Positions 12,628 to 21,175 of a DNA stretch of 64,000 nucleotides are shown here, piece by piece; position 1 is the stretch's first letter; each line of letters starts with the position of its first letter. The translations under genes and the position numbers were made by a program. Source of the DNA: Bacillus tianshenii (GTDB taxonomy: Bacteria > Bacillota > Bacilli > Bacillales > Bacillaceae_N); contig CP129018.1 of assembly GCA_020524525.2 (NCBI GenBank), positions 1,116,001 to 1,180,000 on the forward strand, given 5' to 3'. The notes below the pieces were generated by a model, which saw only the letters and a list, made by a program, of their open reading frames with translations, did not search any database and was not told the origin of the DNA.

Positions 12628-12981
12628 ATGAGTAACATTCGCTCAACACGAGTGGCTGAGCAGATGAAGAAAGAGCTCGGCGATATTTTAAGCCGTAAAA
12701 TTAAAGACCCGCGCGTCGGCTTTGTGACTGTAACTGATGTACGTGTTACAGGTGATTTGCAGCAAGCAAAAGTCTATATTACGGTTTTAGGTGACGATGA
12801 GAAGAAACAGGATACGTTAAGAGGCCTTGCAAAGGCAAATGGCTTTATCCGTTCTGAAATCGGGAAACGCATTCGTTTACGAAAAACACCTGAAATTATC
12901 TTTGAATTTGATGAAACGATTGAGCGCGGAAATCGTATTGAACGTTTGCTGCACGAGATCAACGATCCATCTGAACAATAA
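12628..12981 (+). CDS. rbfA: Ribosome-binding factor A
   Basis: 117 aa KH-like protein needed for late 30S maturation and 16S rRNA 5' end processing, especially in the cold. Family marks are [26 protein letters not shown] and [13 protein letters not shown] ending in RLRKTPEI. Start ATG 12628 has a GAGGTG site 7 nt upstream. Last gene of the operon; a terminator follows at once. Confidence 0.95.
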   Translation: MSNIRSTRVAEQMKKELGDILSRKIKDPRVGFVTVTDVRVTGDLQQAKVYITVLGDDEKKQDTLRGLAKANGFIRSEIGKRIRLRKTPEIIFEFDETIERGNRIERLLHEINDPSEQ

Positions 12982-12988
12982 TTCAGTT

Positions 12989-13025
12989 AGGATAGGCCGC
13001 TTTTCGGTCTATCCTTTCTTATTGT
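12989..13025 (+). terminator. Intrinsic terminator of the rimP-rbfA operon
   Basis: AGGATAGGCCG (12989-12999) pairs with CGGTCTATCCT (13005-13015) around TTTT plus C, followed by a T-rich tail. It separates rbfA from truB. Confidence 0.8.
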
Positions 13026-13067
13026 TATTCTGGCCTATTCGCTTAGAAAAGAGAAGGAGGGATGTAA

Positions 13068-13956
13068 ATGAATGGTGTGCTGCCGTTATATAAGCCACGG
13101 GGAATGACCTCACATGATTGTGTACATAAAGTGAGAAAGCTCTTAAAAACAAAAAAAGTAGGCCATACAGGTACCCTCGACCCAGAGGTGGACGGTGTGC
13201 TTCCGCTTTGTATTGGAAGAGCGACTAAAATTGCAGAGTATATTACAGCTAGTGCCAAGACATATGAAGCAGAGGTTACATTAGGGCGTGCAACAGAAAC
13301 AGAAGATGCGCACGGTGAAATAGTTGAAGAAAAGCCTGTCACACATACGTGGGAGATAGAAGCCATTCAACAAACACTGAAATCATTTCAAGGCGAAATC
13401 GAACAAGTGCCTCCGATGTTTTCTGCTGTAAAGATACAGGGGAAAACGTCTTTATGAATATGCGCGCCAAGGAATTGAAGTGGAACGGCCGCGAAGACGC
13501 GTTACCATTCATTCTATTGAATTACTTACAAAAGAATCTATTACACCTGAAGAGCCGCATTTTTCAATTCGTGTTACATGTAGTAAAGGTACGTATATTC
13601 GAACACTTGCAGTAGACATTGGCAAGGCTCTCGGTTATCCTGCACATATGTCGAAATTAACTCGTACAGCTTCAGGGAGCTTTCAGCTTGCTGATTGTGT
13701 GACATTTGAACAGATTGAAAGTGGGGATTATTCTCTTATACCAATGGAAGTGCCACTTTCTCGTTTGACAAAACTTGTTGTTAATGAAAAAGTAGAAAAG
13801 GCCGTACGAAATGGCGCGGTGCTTCAATTACCGGAAGAAGTCGCGTCAGAAGAACGTTTTGGTATTTGGACAAGTACAAATGAATGTATTGCAATCTACC
13901 AACCGCATCCACGCAAAGAAGGCTTGATGAAGCCTGAAAAAGTACTATGGACGTAA
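13068..13956 (+). pseudogene. truB: tRNA pseudouridine(55) synthase TruB, reading frame broken by one extra A
   Basis: TruB makes pseudouridine 55 in the T-loop of tRNAs. The N-terminal part (from ATG 13068, after AGAAGGAGGG) contains GHTGTLDPEVDGVLPLCIGR with the catalytic Asp, but runs into TGA at 13455-13457. The rest, from about 13447 in the +1 frame, has the PUA-linked part with VTCSKGTYIRTLAVDIGK and ends at 13956. Deleting one A of the AAAA run at 13443-13446 joins them as ...KIQGK-RLYEYARQGIEVER..., which matches the family, giving 295 aa. Both halves keep normal conservation, so the lesion is recent or a sequencing error. Either way the gene identity is certain. Confidence 0.9.
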
Positions 13957-13980
13957 TGTTTGATTAAAGAAGGTGAAAAC

Positions 13981-14922
13981 ATGGAAGTCGTTCATTTATC
14001 TTATCCGCATGAGATAACAGCAGATAAGGCTGAACCGAAAGTGCTTGCGCTCGGCTTCTTCGATGGTGTTCATCGGGGCCATCAGCAAGTCATTCAAACC
14101 GCAAAACAAATTGCAGATGAAAAAGCGATTAAAAGTGCAGTGATGACCTTTCATCCACACCCTTCTGTTGTCCTTCGCAAGGGGAAGCAGCATGTTCGCT
14201 ATATCACACCGCCACAAGAAAAGGCTGAGCAAATTGAGAAGCTTGGCATTGATATTCTTTACATTGTGAAGTTTGACCATGGTCTATCTGATCTTTTGCC
14301 ACAAGAATTTGTTGATGAATTTCTGATCCGTTTAAATGTGAAGCACGTTGTTGCTGGCTTTGACTTCTCATACGGCCGGCTTGGAAAAGGCAAAATGGAA
14401 ACATTACCGTTCCACTCTAGAGGAAACTTTGCGCAAACCACAGTAGGAAAAGTTGAGAAAGGCAGCGAAAAAGTAAGCTCTACATTAATTCGTCAGAAAA
14501 TAGAAAGCGGAGAAGTGGATGAGCTTTCACAACTTCTTGGAAGACCTTATACCGTACATGGAATCGTGGTACATGGTGATAAACGTGGTCGGACAATCGG
14601 GTTTCCAACAGCAAACGTGCAATTATTAGATAAATTTTTAATGCCGCCTGTTGGTGTCTATGCTGTTCAAATTGATGTGAAAGGCAAACGTTATGATGGT
14701 GTCTGTAATTTAGGCTATAAACCGACTTTCCATGACAACAAAGAAGAGCCGATTCTTGAAGTGCACATTTTTCAATTTGATGGCGACATCTATGAGGAAG
14801 AAGTGTCGGTTATGTGGGTTCAACGGATTCGAGCTGAGCAGAAATTTGACTCAGTTGATGCATTAATTGCACAAATTGAGCAGGATAAAGCAGAAGCGGA
14901 ACGAATTTTAGAGAAAAATTAG
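13981..14922 (+). CDS. ribF: Bifunctional riboflavin kinase / FAD synthetase
   Basis: Makes FMN from riboflavin and then FAD (called RibC in B. subtilis). 313 aa with an N-terminal nucleotidyltransferase domain, including GFFDGVHRGHQ (about residues 23-33) and the TFHPHPS segment, and a C-terminal flavokinase domain with GDKRGRTIGFPTAN (about 200-213) and GVYAV. Start ATG 13981 follows AAGGTG; an upstream TTG at 13960 is in frame but has no site. Lies between truB and rpsO as in B. subtilis. Confidence 0.95.
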   Translation: MEVVHLSYPHEITADKAEPKVLALGFFDGVHRGHQQVIQTAKQIADEKAIKSAVMTFHPHPSVVLRKGKQHVRYITPPQEKAEQIEKLGIDILYIVKFDHGLSDLLPQEFVDEFLIRLNVKHVVAGFDFSYGRLGKGKMETLPFHSRGNFAQTTVGKVEKGSEKVSSTLIRQKIESGEVDELSQLLGRPYTVHGIVVHGDKRGRTIGFPTANVQLLDKFLMPPVGVYAVQIDVKGKRYDGVCNLGYKPTFHDNKEEPILEVHIFQFDGDIYEEEVSVMWVQRIRAEQKFDSVDALIAQIEQDKAEAERILEKN

Positions 14923-14931
14923 TTATTCCTC

Positions 14932-14960
14932 TTGCTTTTTCCGATAAAAGATTGTAAGAT
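14932..14960 (+). promoter_or_regulatory. Candidate sigma-A promoter of rpsO
   Basis: TTGCTT (14932-14937), 17-bp spacer, TAAGAT (14955-14960). Transcription from here gives a leader of about 100 nt before rpsO, long enough to hold the S15 autoregulatory structure known from other bacteria; I cannot fold it reliably by eye. Confidence 0.5.
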
Positions 14961-15067
14961 GTTCAATGTATGCTTGTTTTACAGGCAAATATGAACCATT
15001 GCTTGGCAAAACGATTCACCAACGTTTGCTCAGTGATCGGGGATAACATGAATAGGAGGTGAATAGG

Positions 15068-15337
15068 ATGGCACTAACACAAGAACGTAAACAAGAAATC
15101 ATCAGTGAATTCAAAACGCACGATAACGACACAGGTTCTCCAGAAGTACAAATCGCTGTCCTAACAGAGCAGATTAACACTTTGAACGAACATTTACGTA
15201 CACACAAGAAAGACCACCATTCTCGTCGCGGTCTTTTGAAAATGGTAGGTAAGCGTCGTAATCTTCTTACGTACCTACGTAAGAAAGATGTTACTCGTTA
15301 CCGTGAAGTAATCAATAAGCTTGGCTTACGCCGATAA
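15068..15337 (+). CDS. rpsO: 30S ribosomal protein S15
   Basis: 89 aa S15, a four-helix protein that binds the central domain of 16S rRNA early in 30S assembly. The sequence [18 protein letters not shown], the [11 protein letters not shown] segment and the C-terminal [16 protein letters not shown] are diagnostic. Start ATG 15068 is 5 nt after AGGAGGTGA (15054-15062). Followed by two intrinsic terminators, so it is probably a single-gene unit. Confidence 0.97.
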   Translation: MALTQERKQEIISEFKTHDNDTGSPEVQIAVLTEQINTLNEHLRTHKKDHHSRRGLLKMVGKRRNLLTYLRKKDVTRYREVINKLGLRR

Positions 15338-15342
15338 TTACC

Positions 15343-15371
15343 AAAAAAAGCGGGAGTAATCCCGCTTTTTT
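15343..15371 (+). terminator. Intrinsic terminator of rpsO
   Basis: AAAGCGGG and CCCGCTTT arms within 15343-15371, with A-run before and T-run after; it should work in both directions. Confidence 0.9.
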
Positions 15372-15433
15372 CTTACACTACGAGAATATTTTACGAATTG
15401 TAAATTAGACTAAGCATACGGCTCTGCCGTTTT

Positions 15434-15461
15434 AAAACTCGGCATTTGCCGAGTTTTATTA
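15434..15461 (+). terminator. Second intrinsic terminator between rpsO and pnp
   Basis: AAAACTCGGC (15434-15443) and GCCGAGTTTT (15448-15457) form a perfect 10-bp stem around ATTT, then ATT. It isolates pnp from rpsO read-through. Confidence 0.8.
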
Positions 15462-15524
15462 TCGTTACAGCCTTACTATTTCTAATCGTTCGAATAGAAA
15501 CGTGTTTACATAGCGATGTTACTC

Positions 15525-15554
15525 TTGTTATCTTTAAAACGATTAGGATATACT
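15525..15554 (+). promoter_or_regulatory. Candidate sigma-A promoter of pnp
   Basis: TTGTTA (15525-15530), 18-bp spacer, TATACT (15549-15554). The expected start near 15561 gives a short leader of about 35 nt before the pnp ATG. Confidence 0.5.
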
Positions 15555-15596
15555 TAGTACAAAATGATGTATACATATGAGAGGAGTACGCTGATT

Positions 15597-17726
15597 ATGG
15601 ATCATGAAAAATGCGTATTTTCGATGGACTGGGCAGGGAGAAATCTCTCAGTTGAAATTGGACAACTTGCCCAACAAGCAAATGGCGCATGTTTAGTACG
15701 TTACGGCGATACAGCTGTGTTAAGTTCAGCAACAGCGTCAAAACAACCGAAAGATTTAAATTTTTTCCCATTAACTGTTAACTATGAAGAGCGTTTATAT
15801 GCCGTTGGTAAGATTCCAGGAGGCTTTATTAAACGTGAAGGACGCCCAAGTGAAAAAGCAATTCTAGCTAGTCGCTTGATTGACCGTCCTATTCGCCCGC
15901 TGTTTCCTGACGGCTTCCGTAATGAAGTGCAAGTCATCAGCATGGTAATGAGCGTGGATCAAGATTGTTCAAGTGAAATGGCTGCGATGTTTGGTTCATC
16001 ACTAGCACTTTCTGTTTCTGACATTCCGTTTGCAGGCCCGATTGCAGGGGTTATTGTCGGCCGTGTCGATGATGAATTTGTCATTAACCCAACTGTTGAA
16101 CAATTAGAAAAAAGTGATATTCACTTAACCGTTGCTGGTACAAAAGATGCGGTAAACATGGTTGAAGCAGGCGCGAATGAAGTACCTGAAGAAACAATGC
16201 TTGAAGCAATTATGTTTGGTCATGATGCCATTAAAGAATTAATTGCTTTCCAAGAGAAGATCGCAGCTGAAATTGGCAAGGAAAAGATGGAAATTTCACT
16301 GTATGAAATTGATGAAGAGATTGAATCAGCCGTTCGCTCAAAGTGTGAAGCAGAACTGAAAGATGCAATCCAGGTTGTTGAAAAGCATGCACGTGAAGAA
16401 GCTATTTCAGAAGTAAAAGCACGTGTTGTCGAAGAATACGAAGAGAATGAAGCTGAAGATGCTGTTATCAAGCAAGTGAAAGAAACACTTGATAAGATGG
16501 TGAAGGAAGAAGTTCGCCGTTTAATCACAAAAGAAAAGATTCGCCCTGATGGCCGTCGTATTGATGAAATTCGTCCACTTTCTTCAGAAGTAGGATTGCT
16601 GTCTCGTACGCATGGTTCAGGCCTTTTCACACGCGGTCAAACACAAGCACTAAGCATTTGTACACTTGGCGCGCTTGGCGATGTGCAAGTGTTAGACGGT
16701 CTTGGTGTTGAAGAATCAAAACGTTTCATGCACCACTATAATTTCCCGTCCTTCTCTGTTGGTGAAACAGGACCAATTCGCGGGCCAGGTCGTCGTGAAA
16801 TTGGACACGGGGCATTAGGTGAGCGTGCACTCGAAAAAGTTATTCCATCTGAAAAAGACTTCCCATACACTATCCGTCTTGTGTCTGAAGTGCTTGAATC
16901 TAATGGTTCAACATCTCAAGCAAGTATTTGTGCAAGTACACTTGCCATGATGGATGCTGGGGTACCGATTAAAGCACCTGTAGCTGGTATTGCGATGGGC
17001 TTAGTGAAATCTGGTGAAGACTATTCCGTCTTAACAGATATTCAAGGCATGGAAGATTTCTTAGGTGATATGGACTTTAAAGTAGCTGGAACTGAAAAAG
17101 GTGTTACAGCGCTTCAAATGGATATTAAGATCGAAGGTTTGTCTCGTGACATTCTTAAAGAAGCACTAGAGCAAGCGAAAGTAGGTCGTATGCAAATTCT
17201 TGAGCATATGCTTGCAACGATTCAAACACCACGTGAAGAGTTAAGTCAATATGCACCGAAGATTTTAACGATGAACATTAATCCTGACAAGATCCGCGAT
17301 GTCATTGGACCGAGCGGAAAACAGATTAATAAAATTATCGAAGAAACTGGCGTGAAAATTGATATCGAACAAGATGGTACAGTCTTTATTTCTTCCACAG
17401 AATCTGAAATGAATAACAAAGCGAAGAAAATCATTGAAGATCTTGTGCGTGAAGTAGAAGCTGGACAAACATACCTCGGCAAAGTAAAACGAATTGAAAA
17501 GTTCGGTGCATTTGTTGAAGTATTCCCAGGCAAAGAAGGTTTAGTACACATTTCAGAAGTTGCAGAAGAGCGTATCCGCAAAGTGGAAGACGTCTTATCT
17601 GTCGGAGATCAAATTCTTGTAAAAGTAAAAGAAATTGACTCACAAGGCCGTGTAAACCTATCACGCAAAGCAATTCTTATTGAACAGCGTGAACGTGAAG
17701 AAAAGGAAAAAGGAAACAAACAATAA
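15597..17726 (+). CDS. pnp: Polynucleotide phosphorylase (polyribonucleotide nucleotidyltransferase)
   Basis: 3'-5' phosphorolytic exoribonuclease, a trimer and a partner of the RNase Y/RNase J degradation network; rny and an RNase J gene are also in this window. 709 aa: two RNase PH-like domains (about 10-230 and 320-560, the second holding the [14 protein letters not shown] entry and the GGSTSQ-like SNGSTSQAS), an alpha-helical linker, a KH domain with [11 protein letters not shown] (about 570) and an S1 domain (about 625-690). Start ATG 15597 with GAGAGGAG upstream; the ATG at 15564 lies on the promoter side. Confidence 0.97.
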   Translation: MDHEKCVFSMDWAGRNLSVEIGQLAQQANGACLVRYGDTAVLSSATASKQPKDLNFFPLTVNYEERLYAVGKIPGGFIKREGRPSEKAILASRLIDRPIRPLFPDGFRNEVQVISMVMSVDQDCSSEMAAMFGSSLALSVSDIPFAGPIAGVIVGRVDDEFVINPTVEQLEKSDIHLTVAGTKDAVNMVEAGANEVPEETMLEAIMFGHDAIKELIAFQEKIAAEIGKEKMEISLYEIDEEIESAVRSKCEAELKDAIQVVEKHAREEAISEVKARVVEEYEENEAEDAVIKQVKETLDKMVKEEVRRLITKEKIRPDGRRIDEIRPLSSEVGLLSRTHGSGLFTRGQTQALSICTLGALGDVQVLDGLGVEESKRFMHHYNFPSFSVGETGPIRGPGRREIGHGALGERALEKVIPSEKDFPYTIRLVSEVLESNGSTSQASICASTLAMMDAGVPIKAPVAGIAMGLVKSGEDYSVLTDIQGMEDFLGDMDFKVAGTEKGVTALQMDIKIEGLSRDILKEALEQAKVGRMQILEHMLATIQTPREELSQYAPKILTMNINPDKIRDVIGPSGKQINKIIEETGVKIDIEQDGTVFISSTESEMNNKAKKIIEDLVREVEAGQTYLGKVKRIEKFGAFVEVFPGKEGLVHISEVAEERIRKVEDVLSVGDQILVKVKEIDSQGRVNLSRKAILIEQREREEKEKGNKQ

Positions 17727-17766
17727 TGTAATAGAAGCTGACATTCTCAGCTTCTGTTATTCCAAG

Positions 17767-17793
17767 AACTTGGCATTGTAGCCAAGTTTTTTT
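17767..17793 (+). terminator. Intrinsic terminator of pnp
   Basis: AACTTGGC (17767-17774) and GCCAAGTT (17781-17788) with a T-run to 17793. A weaker hairpin (AGAAGCTGA/TCAGCTTCT, about 17732-17755) precedes it. Confidence 0.9.
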
Positions 17794-17813
17794 CATGCCT
17801 TCTTTTGTGAAGT

Positions 17814-18330
17814 GGACAGCCAAACCGCCCGCCTCCGCTTTCGACGCACAGGACGTGCTATTGCAGGCGTTGTCACAGGACGTGACGTTCTTAGCCAGCG
17901 TCAAGTACGGCGGGCAGAAATTTGTGTTGCTTCCGACGCACAGGACGTGCTAGCGTCGGTGTTGAAACAGGATGTTTCGTTCTTAACCGACGTTCCTTTA
18001 ATGCCCCGAGGCAAAGAGCGCCTCTATGCATGAAGGCTCCAGCAAACAATATTTCTAAGCGGCCCGCCTCCGCTTTTCGTGATGTCTAGCTGCGAAAGGC
18101 AGGCTGCGCGAATTGCTTCACCTTTCCACGCCGAAAGGAAAAGGCGGCTTTCTCTGTGTAAAGGCTCCAGCAATCGGACAGCCAAACCGCCTTCCTCCGC
18201 TTTTCATGATGTCCAGCTGCGGCGGCTAGGGGCTCGAGGTCATAAGTCAGCTTGCTGCGGGGACGAAGAACGGTCCTCTCCGCAATCTGCCTTATGCTTG
18301 TCGCCCCTAAACAAGCCTCCTCCGCTTTTC
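17814..18330 (+). repeat. Modular intergenic repeat array 1 (B tail, A1, A2, B1, C1)
   Basis: This block fills the 664-base gap between pnp and the deacetylase. It contains in order a B-type tail ending in CTCCGCTTT (17814-17840), unit A1 (about 17841-17930), unit A2 with a B-like 3' half (about 17931-18077), unit B1 (about 18081-18204) and unit C1 (about 18207-18329). Each unit ends in CTCCGCTTT(T). The same units recur elsewhere in the window in other orders. Small open frames here are not protein-like and are rejected. No transposase is nearby. Confidence 0.85.
18228..18308 (+). repeat. Unit C1 hairpin, 81 nt
   Basis: Base stem AGGGGC/GCCCCT (18228-18233, 18303-18308), asymmetric internal loop TCGAGGT versus CTTGTC, second stem CATAAG/CTTATG followed by CAG/CTG, then a variable upper stem ending in GGGGAC/GTCCTC. 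Two further copies have exactly the same length. Confidence 0.8.
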
Positions 18331-18390
18331 TATTCATAAGTTGTCCTTGTTTGTCATAGTTTTGTAGTAGGCAGAGGGGGGGATAGAAGG

Positions 18391-19365
18391 GTGCGGAAGC
18401 ATGTTATCCAGTTGGTTGGGTTTGCGGTGTTGTTGATGGTTACCTTTGGGGTTTTTAAGAATCCATATATTGATCAATTTGCACTGGAGCTGATGGAAAG
18501 CCGTCCTGCTTTTAAGGCTGATGATGCGCTGTATCATAAAATTACAGAAGAGGCGCCAAAATATGAGGAGGCGCCTGTTGATGCGCGAATTGACCGGGTA
18601 TGGAAAGCGCTCCCAGGTTATAATGGTCTTGTAGTTGATATGAAGAAATCTTATGAAGCGATGCGTAAGACAGGTAAATATGATGAAAAGCTGCTTCAAT
18701 TTAAGGAAGTACCACCTGCTGTCAAGCTAAAGAACTTACCGCCTTCACCTGTCTACCGAGGGCATGCGGAAAAGCCGATGATAAGCTTTATTATCAATGT
18801 TGCCTGGGGGAATGAATACTTACCAGAGATGCTGAAGGTGCTAAAGAAACATAATGTACATGCGACATTTTTTTTCGAGGGGCGATGGGTGAAAAATAAT
18901 CCCGAATTAACGACCATGATTCATGAAGCAGGTCATGAAATTGGCAATCATTCTTATTCACATCCCAATATGGCGAATATGACAAAAGCAGCTGCCCTTG
19001 AAGAGCTACGGAAGACAAATGAAGTGATCGAAGCGACGCTGAATGTGAAGCCTGAATGGTTTGGTCCGCCAAGTGGAGCTTATAATCAACAAACAGTAGA
19101 AGCAGCAGCTGAGCTTGGTATGCGGACTGTTATGTGGAGTGTTGATACAGTTGACTGGAAGAAGCCTGAGCCAGCAGTTATGGTAGAACGTGTCGCAGCT
19201 AAGCTTCATCCGGGCGCGATGATTTTAATGCACCCGACAGCCTCAACCGCTGCAGGTCTTGAAGGAATGATTCAAGCGGCAAAGGCGAAAGAATACAAAA
19301 TTGATGTGGTGTCGACATTATTAAGTGAACAGCGTGTAAGTGTTGAAAGCAACGGGGATCGTTAA
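18391..19365 (+). CDS. ylxY: YlxY-type polysaccharide deacetylase family protein, membrane-anchored
   Basis: 324 aa with an uncleaved-looking N-terminal hydrophobic segment (about residues 5-22) that should anchor it outside the membrane, and a NodB-homology domain from about 125 to 310. The metal-binding HSYSHP motif is present (about residue 190) and so is the later WSVDTVDW segment, but the first NodB motif, normally TFDDG, is replaced by NVAWGNE, removing the Asp pair. As I recall, B. subtilis YlxY shares this change, so it is a family trait and activity is uncertain. GTG 18391 follows GAGGGGGG. In B. subtilis the gene also lies between pnp and mlpA. Confidence 0.88.
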   Translation: MRKHVIQLVGFAVLLMVTFGVFKNPYIDQFALELMESRPAFKADDALYHKITEEAPKYEEAPVDARIDRVWKALPGYNGLVVDMKKSYEAMRKTGKYDEKLLQFKEVPPAVKLKNLPPSPVYRGHAEKPMISFIINVAWGNEYLPEMLKVLKKHNVHATFFFEGRWVKNNPELTTMIHEAGHEIGNHSYSHPNMANMTKAAALEELRKTNEVIEATLNVKPEWFGPPSGAYNQQTVEAAAELGMRTVMWSVDTVDWKKPEPAVMVERVAAKLHPGAMILMHPTASTAAGLEGMIQAAKAKEYKIDVVSTLLSEQRVSVESNGDR

Positions 19366-19378
19366 CACCGTTGTTTTT
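19350..19378 (+). terminator. Intrinsic terminator overlapping the end of ylxY
   Basis: CAACGG (19350-19355) and CCGTTG (19368-19373) with TTTTT after; the ylxY stop codon (19363-19365) lies in the loop. Confidence 0.6.
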
Positions 19379-19495
19379 GCATATTTTTAAGTACTTCATG
19401 CTTTTGGGCTTGGTTGACATGACATTTGCAGGTTAGATTGTTATGATAAGGGATGGAATAGTAGCACTAATATTGGCCGCATAGGAGGAAACAAT

Positions 19496-20734
19496 TTGAT
19501 TAACAAACATACATGTCAAAATGGCGTTCGCGTTGTTCTTGAAAATATTCCAACCGTTCGTTCTGTAGCGATCGGCATATGGGTTGGGACAGGTTCTCGT
19601 AATGAAACGAAGCATAACAACGGAATTTCTCACTTTCTAGAACATATGTTTTTCAAAGGTACAAAAACACGTTCAGCGAAGGATATTGCTGAAAGCTTCG
19701 ATAGTATCGGAGGACAAGTGAATGCGTTTACATCTAAGGAGTATACATGTTTCTACGCAAAAGTACTTGATGAACATGCTTCATATGCACTTGATGTGCT
19801 TCAGGATATGTTTTTCAACTCTACATTCGATGAAGAGGAATTGAAGAAGGAAAAGAATGTGGTGCTTGAGGAAATTAAAATGTATGAGGATACACCAGAT
19901 GATATTGTCCATGACTTATTAAGCAAAGCGAGCTATGGCAGTCATCCGCTTGGTTATCCGATCCTAGGGACTGAGGATACTTTACATAAGTTTAACGGAG
20001 ATATGCTTCGTACGTATATTAATGATGCCTACACGCCTGATAATGTTGTCGTTTCGATTGCAGGGAATGTGACGGAAAGTTTTATTCAAGAAGTCGAAGC
20101 GTATTTTGGCAGCTATCAAACGAACGGCAATAAGTTAGAATACGTGACACCACAATTTCAACAGGATAAAATTTCTCGTAAGAAAGAAACAGAGCAAGCT
20201 CATTTATGCTTAGGGTTTGATGGGCTTAAAATTGGTGACGACGATATTTACAGCTTAATTGTGTTAAATAATATTCTTGGTGGCAGTATGAGCAGCCGGT
20301 TGTTTCAAGATGTTCGTGAGGAGCGCGGGTTAGCTTATTCGGTGTTTTCTTATCATTCTTCTTATCGTGATAATGGCATGTTAACAATCTATGCTGGCAC
20401 AGCGAGCAGTCAGCTCAATGTGTTGTATGAAACCATCGAACAAACATTAGAGCGTTTAAAGCAAGACGGAATTACCGAGAAGGAGCTTCGCAATAGTAAG
20501 GAGCAAATGAAAGGCGGCTTAATGCTGAGCCTAGAAAGTACGAATAGTCGGATGAGCCGTAATGGTAAAAATGAGCTGATGTTAAAGCGTCATCGCACAC
20601 TTGATGAAATTATTGAGTCGATTTCAAATGTGACACAGGAAAGCGTCTATGAGATGTCAAAACGTGTTTTTTCAGGGAAGTATTCTGCAGCGCTAATCAG
20701 TCCAGATGGTACAATGCCGCAAAATTTAAAATAA
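19496..20734 (+). CDS. mlpA: M16 family zinc peptidase MlpA (YmxG)
   Basis: 412 aa processing-peptidase-like protein with the inverted zinc motif HFLEH at residues 46-50 and the downstream Glu within EEELKKEKNVVLEEIKMY (about residues 115-130), so the active site is complete. Two M16 domains are present; the second has the usual GGSMSSRLFQDVREERGLAYS segment (about 258-280, here given in parts: GGSMSSRLFQ, RGLAYS). B. subtilis MlpA has been connected with control of the extracellular protease AprE. TTG 19496 with GGAGGAAA upstream is the best start. Confidence 0.93.
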   Translation: MINKHTCQNGVRVVLENIPTVRSVAIGIWVGTGSRNETKHNNGISHFLEHMFFKGTKTRSAKDIAESFDSIGGQVNAFTSKEYTCFYAKVLDEHASYALDVLQDMFFNSTFDEEELKKEKNVVLEEIKMYEDTPDDIVHDLLSKASYGSHPLGYPILGTEDTLHKFNGDMLRTYINDAYTPDNVVVSIAGNVTESFIQEVEAYFGSYQTNGNKLEYVTPQFQQDKISRKKETEQAHLCLGFDGLKIGDDDIYSLIVLNNILGGSMSSRLFQDVREERGLAYSVFSYHSSYRDNGMLTIYAGTASSQLNVLYETIEQTLERLKQDGITEKELRNSKEQMKGGLMLSLESTNSRMSRNGKNELMLKRHRTLDEIIESISNVTQESVYEMSKRVFSGKYSAALISPDGTMPQNLK

Positions 20735-20748
20735 AACTTGCTCAAAAG

Positions 20749-20783
20749 ATGTCTGCAGCGACGATGTTGCAGGCATTTTTTTG
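20749..20783 (+). terminator. Intrinsic terminator after mlpA
   Basis: ATGTCTGCA (20749-20757) pairs with TGCAGGCAT (20768-20776), then a run of seven T. Confidence 0.8.
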
Positions 20784-20823
20784 CTTTCTGTGCATACATA
20801 CCAATAAGGAAGGGGTGGACAAT

Positions 20824-21066
20824 ATGCGTCTAAGCGAAATGAGCGGCAAAGAAATCATTGATTTAAAGCGTGGTGAGCGGCTTGGTGTACTTGGTCACGC
20901 CGACTTTGAAATTGATGAAACGACCGGTATGATCCAATCTGTCCTCATTCCAACGATGAAATGGTTTGGATTTCGAAAGCAAGGAGAAGAAGTTCGTGTA
21001 TCGTGGCAGGATATCAAAAAAATTGGCACAGATATGATTATCATTGACTTTGAACAAGATGAGTAA
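20824..21066 (+). CDS. ymxH: YlmC/YmxH family PRC-barrel-like sporulation protein
   Basis: 80 aa small protein starting MRLSEMSGKEIIDLKRGERLG, here in two parts: MRLSEMSGKEI and DLKRGERLG, the typical beginning of the YlmC/YmxH family, with the PRC-barrel pattern of short beta strands and RVSWQDIKKIGTDMIII near the end. The function is unknown; family members are conserved in spore formers. Start ATG 20824 follows AAGGAAGGGGTG. Lies between mlpA and spoVFA. Confidence 0.88.
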   Translation: MRLSEMSGKEIIDLKRGERLGVLGHADFEIDETTGMIQSVLIPTMKWFGFRKQGEEVRVSWQDIKKIGTDMIIIDFEQDE

Positions 21067-21093
21067 CGCTCTGCAATTGCAGGGCGTTTTTCT
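21065..21093 (+). terminator. Intrinsic terminator after ymxH
   Basis: AACGCTCTGC (21065-21074) and GCAGGGCGTT (21079-21088) around AATT, then TTTTCT. Confidence 0.85.
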
Positions 21094-21097
21094 ATTC

Positions 21098-21125
21098 ACC
21101 TTCTAGGCATGTGTGTCATAAGATG
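21098..21125 (+). promoter_or_regulatory. Candidate sigma-K promoter of spoVFA-spoVFB
   Basis: AC at 21098-21099, a 17-bp spacer, then CATAAGATG at 21117-21125, which fits the mother-cell sigma-K pattern AC-16/17-CATAnnnTA except for the last base. The downstream operon makes dipicolinate in the late mother cell, which agrees with this. Confidence 0.5.
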
Positions 21126-21175
21126 TTTTAGAGTTCGATAGGAAATTCTTTGTGTAAAGAAGGTGAAACAGCGTG

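Noticed and set aside
13446-13460. Programmed +1 frameshifting in truB and rny
   Set aside because: Both first frames end in TGA followed by A, so a +1 slip at the stop would re-enter frame, but the preceding codons (TTA, TCG) give no good re-pairing, and the exact family sequence is restored only by removing an A further upstream. Error or mutation is simpler.
18079-18339. Open frames of 73-86 codons on both strands in the pnp-ylxY gap
   Set aside because: They lie entirely inside the modular repeats, have no ribosome sites, and equivalent frames appear wherever the repeats occur. Their protein-like look (for example SDAQDVLASVL) comes from repeated DNA.
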